Shown piece after piece: positions 11,404 to 22,310 of a stretch of DNA of 64,000 nt; positions within the stretch are counted from its first letter, which is position 1; every line of letters starts with the position of its first letter. The DNA lies in assembly GCA_019454045.1 (NCBI GenBank), contig SKCR01033464.1, positions 62,001 through 126,000 on the forward strand. The letters are read 5' to 3'. The notes under the pieces are model-generated. The model saw nothing but the letters and a program-made list of their open reading frames with translations, was not told the origin of the DNA and did not search any database. The stretch is from Zanthoxylum bungeanum. Its lineage: Eukaryota; Streptophyta; Magnoliopsida; Sapindales; Rutaceae. A program made the translations under genes and the position numbers.

Positions 11404-11732
11404 CTTCAAAGGGAATTGTACGGGGCACAATTCTTAGAAACTCCTGCAGAACCAGGTAGATGTTCATGGCCAAAATGAACATAATAATGAGAAATCAGAT
11501 GTGTAGGTAAAAAATCTGTGTGATATATATTCTCCATTTACATGAACGGCAGTACAGTTCAATGACATCGCGTCCACTGTCAGCCAGTAATGAGATATAT
11601 TTTCACAAGGGAAGGTTCAAAGGCTGAGGTCTACCTATCCTATGCAGGTGTTGAACCGTTGAACTCTTCTAGGTCAAAATAAAATGTTTTATAAAATATT
11701 TTTATTTGACGGTTTTTCGCCAATTTCATTCA

Positions 11733-11742
11733 TGTGGGGGAT
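11733..11742 (+). other. Copia polypurine tract
   Basis: TGTGGGGGAT lies directly before the TGTTGG start of the 3' LTR, the expected place for the plus-strand primer. Confidence 0.7.
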
Positions 11743-12610
11743 TGTTGGAAAAATGCTTATGAGTAAGCATTTTGAGGCTTAATTTTAAGCATGGTTCACT
11801 TTGTGTTAGTGGTTGTTATTGAATGATTCAGATACTCCTCCGTGAGTACTTCGAAATGGTATATTCATATGCTTAAAATGGTGCTTGGGTGAATGAGAAA
11901 TTGTTGCTCAAAGTTCACCCATTGGTGTTGGAAAATAAAGAGAAGTTAGCTTGTCTAATATGGGAAAGCTATAGAGGGAATATTATGCTTATATATGATT
12001 GCTCATATGTAGATGGGTAAGAGTTATAAGGATATAGGCTCTATCTACGTGCGCGGGGGGGGGGGGGGTGCAAATCAAATCCGAATCAAGCTTGGCACGT
12101 GTGCTCCCGCGTGTCATGCGTACACGAATGCCGGACCAAATTATGCGGGCCCGGCCCAGCCGAATTTTTACTAATATCTTCAATTTTCCAAGCCTTTTGA
12201 ATTTTCATAACAGCTAATTTAATTAGCTTGGTGGTTACAACAAAGTGAAACGCCTCCCATTAATGAGATATAATTGGCTTGTTAATTTCCTTTAAATGAG
12301 CTGTGATTTCGTTTTTATAAATAGGTACAATACTGAGATTTTCTTTACACATGACACATAGAATAAAAACATCACACACAACAGCTCGGTTTTCTTTGTT
12401 TTGTTAAGTGAGAGTTCAAACACTTTTGTGGTTTGTTGGATACGAGTTCGGTGGTGCCCTTACTCGTGCGTTTTCCGTTGTATCATGGGAAACAATCGTC
12501 TCACGTTCTACTGCACCTACGGTAGATGACGAATTTGTTCTAAGGATATTGTTGTCATCAACAAGCCTCGGGAAAGTGAAGAAGCAGTGGTTCGGTTCTT
12601 GATCATCAAT
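11743..12610 (+). repeat. Copia 3' LTR (right end uncertain)
   Basis: The repeat starts TGTTGGAAAAATGC after the PPT and has a TATA-like ataaatag near 12317. No partner LTR is in the window, so the right end is a guess. It contains a run of 14 G at 12055-12068. Confidence 0.55.
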
Positions 12611-12935
12611 TTCAGGGTCTAACTCTCTGCCCCCGCTCATCAGCCTCTGCCTCCGCTCGCCAGCCTTTGCCTCTGCCCGCCAACCTTTGCCTCTGCTCAT
12701 CAGCCTCTGCCCCTGTTCATCAGCCTCTGCCTCCGCTCTCAGGGTCTGCCTCTGCTCTCAGCCTCCGCTCTCAGGGTCTGCCGTCAGGGTCTGCTCTCAG
12801 CCTCTGCTCATCAGCCTCTGCCTCCGCTCTCAAGGTCTGCCTCTGCCTCCGCTCTCAGGGTCTGCCTCTGCTCTCAGCCTCCACTCTCAGCCTATGCCGT
12901 CAGGGTCCGCCGTGAGGGTCTGCTCCGTGGGTCTG
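12610..12935. repeat. CTCTGCC-type degenerate tandem repeats
   Basis: Short units such as CAGCCTCTGCCTCCGCTCTCAGGGTCTGC repeat with variation over about 320 bases. The units favour one strand (C/T-rich). The open frames through it are low-complexity and not treated as genes. Confidence 0.75.
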
Positions 12936-13020
12936 ATTGGGTCTGCTCGAGGATAATTGTAATATTTGTAATATTTGGATTTCCCAATTACCGTGAAATA
13001 ATTGTAATAATTATAACTAC

Positions 13021-13037
13021 ATAAACCACACTTATCA
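13021..13037 (-). repeat. Inverted copy of the first 17 bases of the LTR at 7995
   Basis: ATAAACCACACTTATCA is the exact reverse complement of the LTR start at 7995-8011. The neighbouring five bases (ATAAT, 13038-13042) resemble the five before 7995 (GTAAT), so the two ends could bound one integrated unit. Confidence 0.65.
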
Positions 13038-13692
13038 ATAATCGAGTCCAATAATATTTGACTCCATTTTTTTTTATATATATATTATTAAAAATTTCGT
13101 CATCAAACCATATTTTCCAGACTTTTGACTCAATTTCACTCTGTAAATATTTATATAAACTCGAACTCTATTGATTTAGACCACTACTATCCTTGAAGAT
13201 TCTTTTTGTTAGCACATCTGCTGAGATTGCACTACATTCAATTATTCAGAACTCGTGGGGCTCCAAAGCCAAACAGATGGACGGTGCAGGTGCAGTGACC
13301 AAATTCATATTCATAATTTTATCGCTTCCCGTGGATCGTCATCTTGCGGGTCCCACATGAGCATATTATACGTCACTTTTGATCGCAAATCCACGTGGGA
13401 ACTTCTTGTTAATTGTTATACATTAATAGTGCTTAACGTGTAACACCATCAGCACATCCCAATCTTTTTGACCATCTTCAAAACGTGCAATGAGTAACCC
13501 CATGGACATTACGTCACTAATGACAAATGAGCCTGCTCATTCTATCGCCAGCCACTACCGAGAGGACATGATGTACACGTGGCTGAAACTGACATGTATA
13601 GTTTAATGGAAAGCCACGCTGGATCAACTAATGTTATCCACGCCACGTGTCGAGCGGACGAACCGATATCCTTATCGATAAGTGATAGAGAG

Positions 13693-13700
13693 TGACGTCA
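13693..13700. promoter_or_regulatory. Palindromic TGACGTCA element
   Basis: TGACGTCA is the full palindromic bZIP site bound by TGA/CREB-like factors. It is about 0.9 kb before the glutaredoxin ATG. Two more ACGTCA motifs are at 13370-13375 and 13511-13516. Function is inferred. Confidence 0.45.
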
Positions 13701-14435
13701 TGATGGTTGTTGTTTTAGTTGATCCCCGTCCTCGAGCGGCTTCGTCCCCCATGCTAGACTGTTAATTTTAGAGCATCTAAAGATGGATATTTTGCAATCC
13801 AACTAAGAATCAAGAAATACTTACGTGTCATATCAATCATTCACTAATTAATTTAGTGCGTTCACTACTGCCCATGCCTAATTTCGATTTTAGGACACGA
13901 AAATATTTTTTAATGTAAATTTTTTTTTTTTTTTGTTTTACAAAGAGATAGTATTGGATTCTTGTACGCTTTATGGAATTGAATTTAAGTTTTTCAATAA
14001 TAATATACCACTAATATATTTTTAAAATAAGTAATGGATGTGCTATGACACGTTCAAGAAGCATAAAAACATCTAACCAAAAGATCAAGATAGAATTCTT
14101 GTTGGTCATCTAATTTTTATATATATGAAAATTATTTGGGTATTTTTTAATAATAATTTTGGTTTTATTTATTTTCTTGGTCTTTTGGTGTCAAATATCA
14201 AACCCCAATCTATATATTCTTTGCGTGGGTAGATAGGTAATCCACTCAAGTGTGGAATTTCGTGTGTTGTTCTCTTTTCTAAAGTTGGCTCTAGGACTTT
14301 TAATTTGAATGGATTAAAAAAAAAAAGACTATATTTACACTTATAGGATATATAAGACTCATTCATTTAAATAAAGATGAGCAAAGGTCATGTTCATTGC
14401 GACGTAACGAATAGGAGAATCCGTCAACCAATCGG

Positions 14436-14500
14436 TGACGTAAAACCACGTCACCCATAGTCCTTGTGACGTACGAGAATTCGTAACTGCCTGTTGACGT
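14436..14500. promoter_or_regulatory. Cluster of TGACG (as-1-like) sites before GRXC9
   Basis: Within 65 bases are TGACGTAA (14436), ACGTCA (14448-14453), TGACGTAC (14467) and TGACGT (14495). The first two are close together in inverted orientation. Paired TGACG boxes are as-1-like elements bound by TGA bZIP factors in salicylate and xenobiotic responses. The cluster ends about 120 bases before the start codon, in proximal promoter position. Confidence 0.65.
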
Positions 14501-14618
14501 TATAGTCTTCTCCATTCTCAATTATTTATTTATCTTCACATCGTCACATCCCATATCTTCATATAATGCCTGCTCTCAAATAATTCAATATATCTGTACA
14601 TAAAAACAAATTATTCCC

Positions 14619-15062
14619 ATGCAAGAAGCAATTCCCTATAGAACATATATTCAACCCTCCGCCACCATCACCGGCAAAACATCGCCGGAGCGTGACGGGG
14701 TTAGTTCCAGCAGTGAACAAGCAACAGCCTGCAGTGATGCAAAGAGGGTACAAAAGATTGTGGCGGATAATGCAGTGGCGGTATTTGGGAGACGCGGGTG
14801 TTGCATGTGCCATGTCGTGAAAACGTTGCTGCTGGGTCACGGTGTGAACCCCGCGGCTTTCGAGGTCGATGAAAGCGATGAAGCTGCCGTTGCCAATGAA
14901 TTGTCGAGAATTAGTGGTGTCGATACTAATGATGGGGATATACAATTTCCGGCTGTTTTTGTAGGAGGGAAGTTGTTTGGTGGATTGGAGCAGGTAATGG
15001 GTGCTCATATTTCTGGCGAATTGGTGCCTATTTTGAAAGATGCAGGGGCTTTGTGGCTATGA
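14619..15062 (+). CDS. GRXC9: CC-type glutaredoxin (ROXY), GRXC9/GRX480-like
   Basis: CC-type glutaredoxins are plant-specific thiol proteins that bind TGA transcription factors in the nucleus and tune salicylate/jasmonate and stress gene expression. The 147-residue protein is intronless. It has the active site GRRGCCMCHVVK (CCMC, about residues 60-70), the GVNPAAFEVDE segment, FPAVFVGGKLFGGLEQVMGAHISGELVPILK, and the C-terminal ALWL motif needed for TGA/TOPLESS interaction in this class. These stretches match what I remember of Arabidopsis GRXC9 (ROXY19) closely. The N-terminal ~45 residues are poorly conserved and the Met at 14619 is the first in frame. The frame is intact. An open frame on the opposite strand (14559-15008) is its shadow. 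The upstream TGACG cluster suggests control by the same TGA factors it binds. Confidence 0.93.
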   Translation: MQEAIPYRTYIQPSATITGKTSPERDGVSSSSEQATACSDAKRVQKIVADNAVAVFGRRGCCMCHVVKTLLLGHGVNPAAFEVDESDEAAVANELSRISGVDTNDGDIQFPAVFVGGKLFGGLEQVMGAHISGELVPILKDAGALWL

Positions 15063-17280
15063 TGATCTAGCCTCACTCTTGTTCCTTCTCATTAGGAAAT
15101 TTTATAACAAGAAGAAGATGAAGTTTCTGGTTTAATTTTTTCTTCTTCTATGGATTTTCAAGTTTTTGGTGAATTAATTTGATGATGGATTTGATTTTCT
15201 TGGCAGCTAGCTATTCCTTTCTTCTTCTTCTTCTTCTTTTTTTTTTTGTTTTGTTGTTGTTAGGTTTATATGCTATTTTCGTGCTGTTTAATCAAATCTT
15301 GTTCACCAATAGGTCACCATGTTAGCACTACTGGTTTCTTTCTCTCAACTTAATTAATGCTTTTTTATACCAAATTGATCTGGTTTGAGGATTCGATTGA
15401 TGCGTATAAAGATTGTGATTCGGGTTACCAATATAACTTTGTCTTCATCAAGCTGCCTTGACTGTCTTCGAGTTCTGACGAGTTTTTTTTATTTATGTTT
15501 AAATCAGAAGAATAAAATTCTCTCATTTACAAATTATATATAAGAAACGATTATACCCATGGCAAATATTTTGATTTGAACTGAATTGAAATTTTGTCAA
15601 AAAAATGATTGGTTCCAAATCCAAATCAATAAATCGAACAATTATAAAAATAAAACAAAATTTGACAAAAACCAAATTCTAACCTTTTAAATATAACATC
15701 TTCAAATATAGCTTTTACCAGTTGGACTTTTAGAAATATAGTTTTTAATAAATAATTTTTTGCTGTTTTGGTTGTTTGTGAAATCTTTTATTAAAAATTA
15801 TAAAATTATTTTATAGTATAAGTTTTTTTAAAATATGTTATGAAAAAAATGAACTAATTTTTTTAAACCAAATAAGGATATTATACACAATTTAACTCTT
15901 TAAAAAAAAATTGTAAGCAAATCTCCCAAAAGCTAAAATTTTGAAATTTCGAATAGTCTTTTTAATTCTCAAAAACTTTACTTAAAATATCACCAAATAC
16001 CATTAAAAAACTTTAAAATAGCTTTTAACATTATTATTATTATTATTATTTTACCTCTGCTATAAATTATAGCAACGGACACTAAAATTATAATATATGA
16101 TAAAATTATTTTGTTCTCATGCTATTCCTCTCTTAACAAAAATATCAAGTCTAGATGATTAGAATATTAATAAAAACTGCATTGATGATTAGAAATTACC
16201 CATACTGCATTAAAATTGGTATATAGGAGAATAATATATTGTTAATTTTTTTTTAAATAAAAATGATTTAGTCCTAGTATCATTACCCGCATAAGTGTAT
16301 GTCATTGACTTTTTGTCAATTGTGTGTAGACGATAATTATATCACTCTCTATCTATTGGTAATTGGTGGGACAAAATAAAGGTGCTATAATTCATTTGCT
16401 GGCCATTAGTGTTGGAAGGATCATGCATTGAGGGTTATAATAATTACAACAAAATTGCAGTGGGCAGGTTAATATACATGTTGAATATAATTTTAATTTC
16501 ATAATTTTAATTGTATCATATGAATTGAAATGTAACACAATAAAATCTGCACCCAATATTTTTGAACAAAATTAATTAATACCTCTGAAAAATGCCCATA
16601 TATATATACACATTTATTTATTGAATTATGCAATTACATGTTGGATAATTAAACCTAATCATCTAAATTCCTCGTTAATCACTACTTAATTTAAAATAAA
16701 CTAATATCGCAAGGCAAGCGGGCTGCAGGGATCAACAATGGTGATTTACTGTCATTACAAGATGATGAATTAGATATTGAACATAACCTTTCACCATTAA
16801 TGACCATTCAATGTTTGATTACGTAACAAATTCGTAGCATTTAATGGTACATTTTCTATTTTTTAAAAAAAAAAAATTATATGAAAATTAATTGACCATT
16901 AACACACTGATCCATAATCCCTAAGATGTTGATAGGATTGACTCAATAAAAGCTTGTGGACGATATATTAATTTGTTAATGGTGTCAATAATTTCTTTTT
17001 GAAGCAAATGGCGTGTCTGATTGCTGCACGTAGAGTTTTAATCACAATCTGGTAGTTGCGGTATTTCTTTTCTTTTTGGTCGGCAGGCAATGGATAATAT
17101 TTTATCTTTTTTAACTAAGTTTGGCACTCTTGATTTTTATTGGTGATGGATAAATTATTAATGCTACCTGCTAGCTATACTAGCTCAAGTATCTTACTTC
17201 CAGAAAAATTATATTATATTTTCGGTGTATATGTCATTTCTCTTATAATAGTTAGATTTCATAATTGTGTGGGACCCAAT
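15063..17280. other. GRXC9 3' flank and AT-rich intergenic DNA
   Basis: No gene is seen. It has CTT/TTC-rich and T-rich stretches just after the gene (about 15215-15260), a (TTA)n microsatellite near 16030-16050, and otherwise AT-rich unique-looking DNA up to the Copia element at 17281. Confidence 0.5.
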
Positions 17281-17627
17281 TGTTAGTTCAGCTGCCACTT
17301 TCATACATGGGTAATGCATATGACATGCTAACCACCATTTGAAGACTCCATGAAAAAGTTGCCAAGCAACTTTAGGTGATCTTTGACAATTGAAGAAAAG
17401 GAGCCAATAATTCTGATAAGCCATGATTTGTGGCATGAAATCAGGGATGAATAGTAGTCGTTTTTCTACTATAAAACAACATCCCAGTGAGGTGTGGATA
17501 TGTAGAGAGAAGTGTGAGGTTTTTCTTTGAGTTTTCTTTGTGTAAAACTTGTGTATTATTCTTGTAGTAATAATACGAATTCGGTTTTTCCTCAAACACT
17601 TCCAAGAGTGATCGTTATTTCACAACA
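17281..17627 (+). repeat. Copia-1 5' LTR
   Basis: It starts TGTTAGTTCAGC and ends TTTCACAACA, with a TATA-like ctactataaaac near 17470. It matches 22311-22660 apart from a few substitutions and small indels. Confidence 0.92.
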
Positions 17628-17629
17628 AG

Positions 17630-17641
17630 TGGTATCAGAGC
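17630..17641 (+). other. Copia-1 primer-binding site (tRNA-iMet)
   Basis: TGGTATCAGAGC, two bases after the LTR, is the standard complement of the initiator Met tRNA 3' end used by Copia elements. Confidence 0.9.
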
Positions 17642-17894
17642 TTTGGTTCTTCATTGGGATCGAAAAACCGAAGAACGGAGTTTGGTTCGGAAAATTCGAG
17701 TTCCGGAAAAGTTGTCAAAAATTCCTTTTGAGGGTACCATCAGCTAGTTCACGTCGAGACGAGCACGGTGGTATTTTCCGGCGACCGAACCGACGTCCCA
17801 GAATCCCTCCCGCGCCGCACGCGCCGTCCAGAGAGGTTCCACGCGCCCCCACGCGCATCACGCGTCTCACGCGCGCCAGAGGCTGAAGACGATC

Positions 17895-18060
17895 CGAGTT
17901 AGCATCCACGTCAGCGACACGTGTCAGCCACGTCAGCATACGGGTCCCACACTGCCACGTCAGCTTGCCACGTCAGCACGCCACGTCAACTTGCCGCGTC
18001 AGCTGCCACGTCATCCGCCACGTCAGCAAAGCGGGTCCCACCTGTCACGTCAGCAGCCTG
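17895..18060 (+). repeat. CCACGTCAGC-rich repeats in Copia-1 leader
   Basis: The ten-base CCACGTCAGC and close variants occur about ten times in the untranslated leader between PBS and gag. Some units alternate with GGGTCCCAC. Each carries an ACGTCA bZIP-type core. Confidence 0.8.
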
Positions 18061-18269
18061 GTAAATTTCATTTAGCCCCCTGAAGTTTTGAAATTTACAG
18101 TTTTGCCCCAGAACTTTTAGGAATTTGCAAATCAGTCCCTGTGTCGGATTTAGACCAACGAAGTGTCTATTCCACCATTTTCAACCGTTCCGGACGCAAC
18201 GGTGACCTCCGATTTGTGAAATTCAGACCCGATTTTAGTGTATTCCCATTTTAAACTTTAAAACTTAAA

Positions 18270-19082
18270 ATGGAGATGGAAGATTCTCATTCTGGTGTAA
18301 TGATTAAACTGGCTGCCACTAATTACTCCCTCTGGAGACCTAGGATGATAGATTTTTTGCATTGTAAAGATCTGTTTGATGTCATCGAGTTGAAGGGAGT
18401 GAAACCAGAGTCTGTTAAGGAGTGTGACTGGAATAAACTCAACAACAGAACTTTGGGTCAGATTAGGCAGTGGATCGGTCACAATGTCTTCCACCATGTA
18501 GCACAGGATACATATGCTTATGAAATGTGGAGGAAATTGGAAGACATGTTCCAGGCCAAAACAGCTCGGAATAAGGCCTTAATCATGAGGCGTCTGGTGA
18601 ACCTGAAGCTACGGAGTGGAACTTCCGTTGCAGAACACACCAACGAGTTCCAGAGCCTGGTGAATCAGTTGTCTGCAGTAGACATGCAACTGGCAGACGA
18701 AGTTCAAGCCCTCTTGCTACTCAGTTCTCTTCCTGATAGCTGGGAGACTCTGGTGGTTACTCTCAGCAACTCAGCTCCAGGAGGCAAACTTACCATGCCT
18801 ATGGTAAAGGATGCCTTGTCAAATGAAGAAGCCAGAAGAAAAGACGTGGGCTCAGATCAAACAGAAGCTCTTGTCTCGGAGCAACGGGGAAGACAACAGG
18901 AGAAACATCAAGGTGGGAGGAGAGGCAGAAGCAAAAGCAGGGGCAGGTCCAAGGACGGGAAAAAGACATACAAGTGCTTCCACTGTGGCATTGAAGGCCA
19001 CTTGAAGAATTATTGCCGAAAACTGCAACGGGAGCAGGGACAAGGCAATAACCAGCAAAGAAGAATGATGCGGAGACACTAG
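18270..19082 (+). pseudogene. Copia-1 gag (nucleocapsid polyprotein)
   Basis: Gag forms the virus-like particle and binds the element RNA. The 270-residue frame has the Copia gag start (KLAATNYSLWRPRM), the UBN2-like region ARNKALIMRRLVNLKL..HTNEFQSLVNQL, a basic RGRSKSRGRSK stretch and a CCHC zinc knuckle CFHCGIEGHLKNYC near residue 240. It ends early at a frameshift near 19060; the protease resumes in another frame. Confidence 0.9.
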
Positions 19083-19107
19083 TAGTTACTACAGTGGATG
19101 TAGCTAT

Positions 19108-19581
19108 ATGCTCCGGCCAGGAAGAAGCATGCTTCTTCGCACTGCAACTCAGGATGTCGAGTGGGTGGTAGATACTGCAGCATCCTACCACGTCACTCCT
19201 CACAGGGATTTCTTCACAACATACAAAGCAGGAGACTTTGGAGCAGTGAAGATGGGGAATACCAGTTCTTCTCAGATAGAAGGAATTGGTGAAATACAGT
19301 TGCGGACAAATGCAGGGTATACAATAACCCTGAAGGAAGTCAGACATGTTCCAGAACTTCGGCTCAACTTACTCTCGGGGGTAGCCCTTGACAAACAGGG
19401 CTATGCTAGCCATTTCAACAACGGCACTTGGAGGATGATAAAAGGTGCCATGGTCATCGCCCGAGGACACATCTGTGGAACCTTGTACAAGACTCATGTG
19501 AAGATTTGTGCAGAAAGCCTAAATGTAGCTGAACGGAGGCTTCTCAGAATCTGTGGCACCAGAGACTCGTCATATGAGTGA
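19108..19581 (+). pseudogene. Copia-1 aspartic protease and GAG-pre-integrase region
   Basis: The aspartic protease active site is VVDTAASYHVTP. It is followed by the HVPELRLNLLSG segment typical of Copia proteases and the start of the GAG-pre-integrase zinc region. The frame is lost near 19565, where the HHCC region moves to another frame. Confidence 0.88.
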
Positions 19582-19728
19582 AAGAGGGTTGTCTACCTTG
19601 ACAAAGAAGGATCTAATCACCGTCTCCAAGAATGCTACTCTGGATCCTTGCAATCACTGTCTATTCGGTAAGCAACACAAGTCTCTTTCAATTTCTCTTC
19701 TACAAAGAAATCAGAGTTACTCAGTCTG

Positions 19729-20241
19729 GTGTACTCTGACGTATGTGGTCCCTTGGAGGTAAACTCACTAGGCGGTAATAAATATTTTTTGACTTTTATT
19801 GACGATGCTTCTCGGAAAGTATGGGTGTATTTTCTGAAATCAAATGATCAGGTCCTGGATTATTTCAAACTGTTCCATGCCATGGTCGAGCGTGAAACAG
19901 GGAAGAAACTGAAATGCCTTCGTACAGACAATGGAGGCGAATACACTTCCAGAGAGTTTGATGCCTACTGCGGAAGTCACGGCATTCGACATGAGAGGAC
20001 TGTTCCACGCACCCCACAACACAATGGTGTAGCTGAAAGGATGAACCGCACCATTATGGAGAAAGTCAGAAGCATGATCAGTATGGCTAAGCTGCCAAAG
20101 CCATTCTGGGGAGAAGCTGTTCGTGCCGCCTGCTACCTGATCAACAGATCACCATCTGTACCGTTGAACTTCGAGATTCCGGAGAAAGAGTGGTCTGGTA
20201 AGAATCCTCATATTCTCACCTCAGAATATTCGGATGTTTAG
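19729..20241 (+). pseudogene. Copia-1 integrase core
   Basis: The integrase inserts the cDNA into the genome. Seen are YSDVCGPLEV with the first Asp, LRTDNGGEYTS (second Asp) and HNGVAERMNRTI with the catalytic Glu, then LPKPFWGEAV. The frame ends at 20241 and the C-terminal part continues after a shift. Confidence 0.9.
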
Positions 20242-20512
20242 CATTTGCACATGTATCCAAGGAGCTCAGGCAGAAGCTCGATGCAAGGACTACTCCATGC
20301 ATCTTCATAGGCTATGGAGACGAAGAATTTGGATACAGGCTATGGGACCCGAAGGAAAGGAAGGTCATCAGAAGCAGAGATGTAGTGTTTCTTGAAGACC
20401 AGACAATAGAAGACATTGAAAAGCCCAAGATGCCTTCTAAAACCAGTGCCACAATACTGATACAAATCCACACAGCACCAGCACCAACCAAGAGGCCACA
20501 GATGATGATGAG

Positions 20513-22024
20513 GTGCAAGACATACCAGAAGCAGAACCAGAGGAGGAAGGAGGTGTTGAGCAGGGGGAGCTGCAGCCTGCTCCATCAGAGGCTTCGAGTT
20601 CATCCACAGATCCGGATGACAACATACAGCCAGAACCTCCAGTACGAAGATCCGAGAGAGGCCGGATTCCATCAGCCAGATACTCAGGATCAGAATACAT
20701 TCTGCTAACTGACGAAGGGGAGCCAGAAACCTTCAACGAAGCGGTATCTCATAAAGACAAAGACAAATGGCTGCACGCAATGCAGTATGAGATGGAATCT
20801 CTGCAGAAGAACAACACTTATGAGATAGTGAAGCTCCCACATGGAATGAAGGTACTGAAGAACAAATGGGTATTCAAGCTCAAGAAAGATGACAGCGGAA
20901 AAGTGGTGAAACACAAAGCTCGGCTAGTTGTCAAAGGATTCCTACAGAAAAAGGGAATTGACTTTGATGAGATTTTTTCACCGGTGGTAAAAATGGCTTC
21001 AATCCGAGTTATCCTAGGATTGGTAGCTAGACTGAACTTGGAGCTTGAACAGATGGATGTCAAAACAGCATTTCTTCATGGTGATCTGAATGAAGAAATC
21101 TACATGGAGCAGCCAGAAGGATTCAAGGTTTCAGGTAAAGAAAACCTTGTTTGCAAGCTGAAAAGGAGCTTGTACGGGCTCAAGCAAGCACCGAGGCAAT
21201 GGTACAAGAAGTTCGACTCATTCATGGTGGGTCAATGCTACAAAAGAACTGCAGCAGATCAGTGTGCATACATTCAGAGGTTTCCAGATGGAAATTTCGT
21301 TGCTCTTCTACTGTATGTAGATGACATGTTGATTGTTGGACAAGAAGCAGCGAAGATCAGCCAGCTGAAGAATGAACTCTCCAAGGCTTTCGACATGAAA
21401 GACTTGGGACCAGCTCAACAGATTTTGGGAATGGAGATTGTTCGTGACAGACAGAACAAGAAGTTATGGCTTTCACAGGAGAGGTATATTGAGCGGGTAA
21501 TCAGGAGGTTCGATATACAGAAAGCCAAACCAGTCAGCGTTCCGCTAGCACACCATTTCAAACTGAGCAAGAGTTCGTGCCCCTCATCCAAGAAAGAGAT
21601 AGAGGAAATGTCAGCAATTCCATATTCTTCAGCTGTTGGAAGCCTAATGTATGCAATGGTATGTACCAGGCCAGATATTGCACACGCAGTGGGTGTAGTG
21701 AGCCGTTTTCTCTCTAACCCTGGAAAGCAACACTGGGAGGCAGTCAAATGGATTCTCAGGTACCTCAAAGGTACAATGAAGTTTCGTCTGTGTTACGGGG
21801 GAGCTGATCCGATCTTGGAAGGCTATACAGATTCAGATATGGCGGGAGATCTTGATGGTAGGAAATCTACATCAGGATTCATTTACACTTTTGCAGGGGG
21901 AGCTGTGTCATGGCAGTCAAGATTGCAGAGGTGTATAGCATTATTACCAACAGAAGCTGAGTACATTGCCATAGCTGAGGCAGGAAAAGAAATGTTGTGG
22001 CTAAAGCGGTTCTCCAAGAGTTAG
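20513..22024 (+). pseudogene. Copia-1 reverse transcriptase and RNase H
   Basis: A 503-residue frame holds NKWVFKLKKD, RLVVKGFLQKKGIDFDEIFSPV, QMDVKTAFLHGDLNEEIYM, the polymerase active site LLLYVDDMLIVG, and RNase H residues (GYTDSDMAGD, STSGFIYTF, PTEAEYIA). It is the best kept part of the element. RNase H finishes in another frame (21997-22257, with HIDIRYHWIR and NPADMLTK), so one frameshift near 22000-22020 breaks the end. Confidence 0.92.
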
Positions 22025-22257
22025 GGATCAAGCAGACAGAATACAAGATACATTGTGACAGTCAGAGTGCTCTGGACTTGAGCAAGAACTCAATGTATCA
22101 TTCCCGGACGAAACACATTGATATTCGTTATCACTGGATACGCGAGGTGATGGATCAACAACTACTGAGACTAGTGAAGATCCATACAGATGATAATCCA
22201 GCCGATATGTTAACAAAGGTGGTTACTCGGGACAAGCTAGAGTTGTGCAAGACATAG
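21997..22257 (+). pseudogene. Copia-1 RNase H C-terminal end
   Basis: It continues RNase H one frame over: CDSQSALDLSKNSMYHSRTK, HIDIRYHWIRE and ADMLTK, the usual end of Copia pol. Confidence 0.85.
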
Positions 22258-22297
22258 CCGGGATAGCTGTCAGATGACAATTGTTTCAGATGCAGCT

Positions 22298-22310
22298 GGA
22301 GGGGGAGAAT
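22298..22310 (+). other. Copia-1 polypurine tract
   Basis: GGAGGGGGAGAAT lies directly before the 3' LTR. Confidence 0.88.

Larger units (their letters stand above)
13038..14618. other. Upstream region of the glutaredoxin gene
   Basis: No coding exon is seen. The region is rich in ACGT-core and TGACG motifs (see 13370, 13511, 13693 and 14436-14500). It also contains AT-rich stretches and a poly(T) near 13920. Confidence 0.55.

Noticed and set aside
10965..11430. Gly/Pro/Arg-rich open frames on both strands
   Set aside because: They are translations of the GGCCCG repeats of the MITE.
12408..12956. Overlapping open frames with CLCSASAL-type repeats
   Set aside because: They are frames of the CTCTGCC tandem repeats; no recognised protein.
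14559..15008. 149-codon open frame on the - strand over the glutaredoxin
   Set aside because: It is an antisense shadow of GRXC9 with no motif; the + strand has the full conserved protein.
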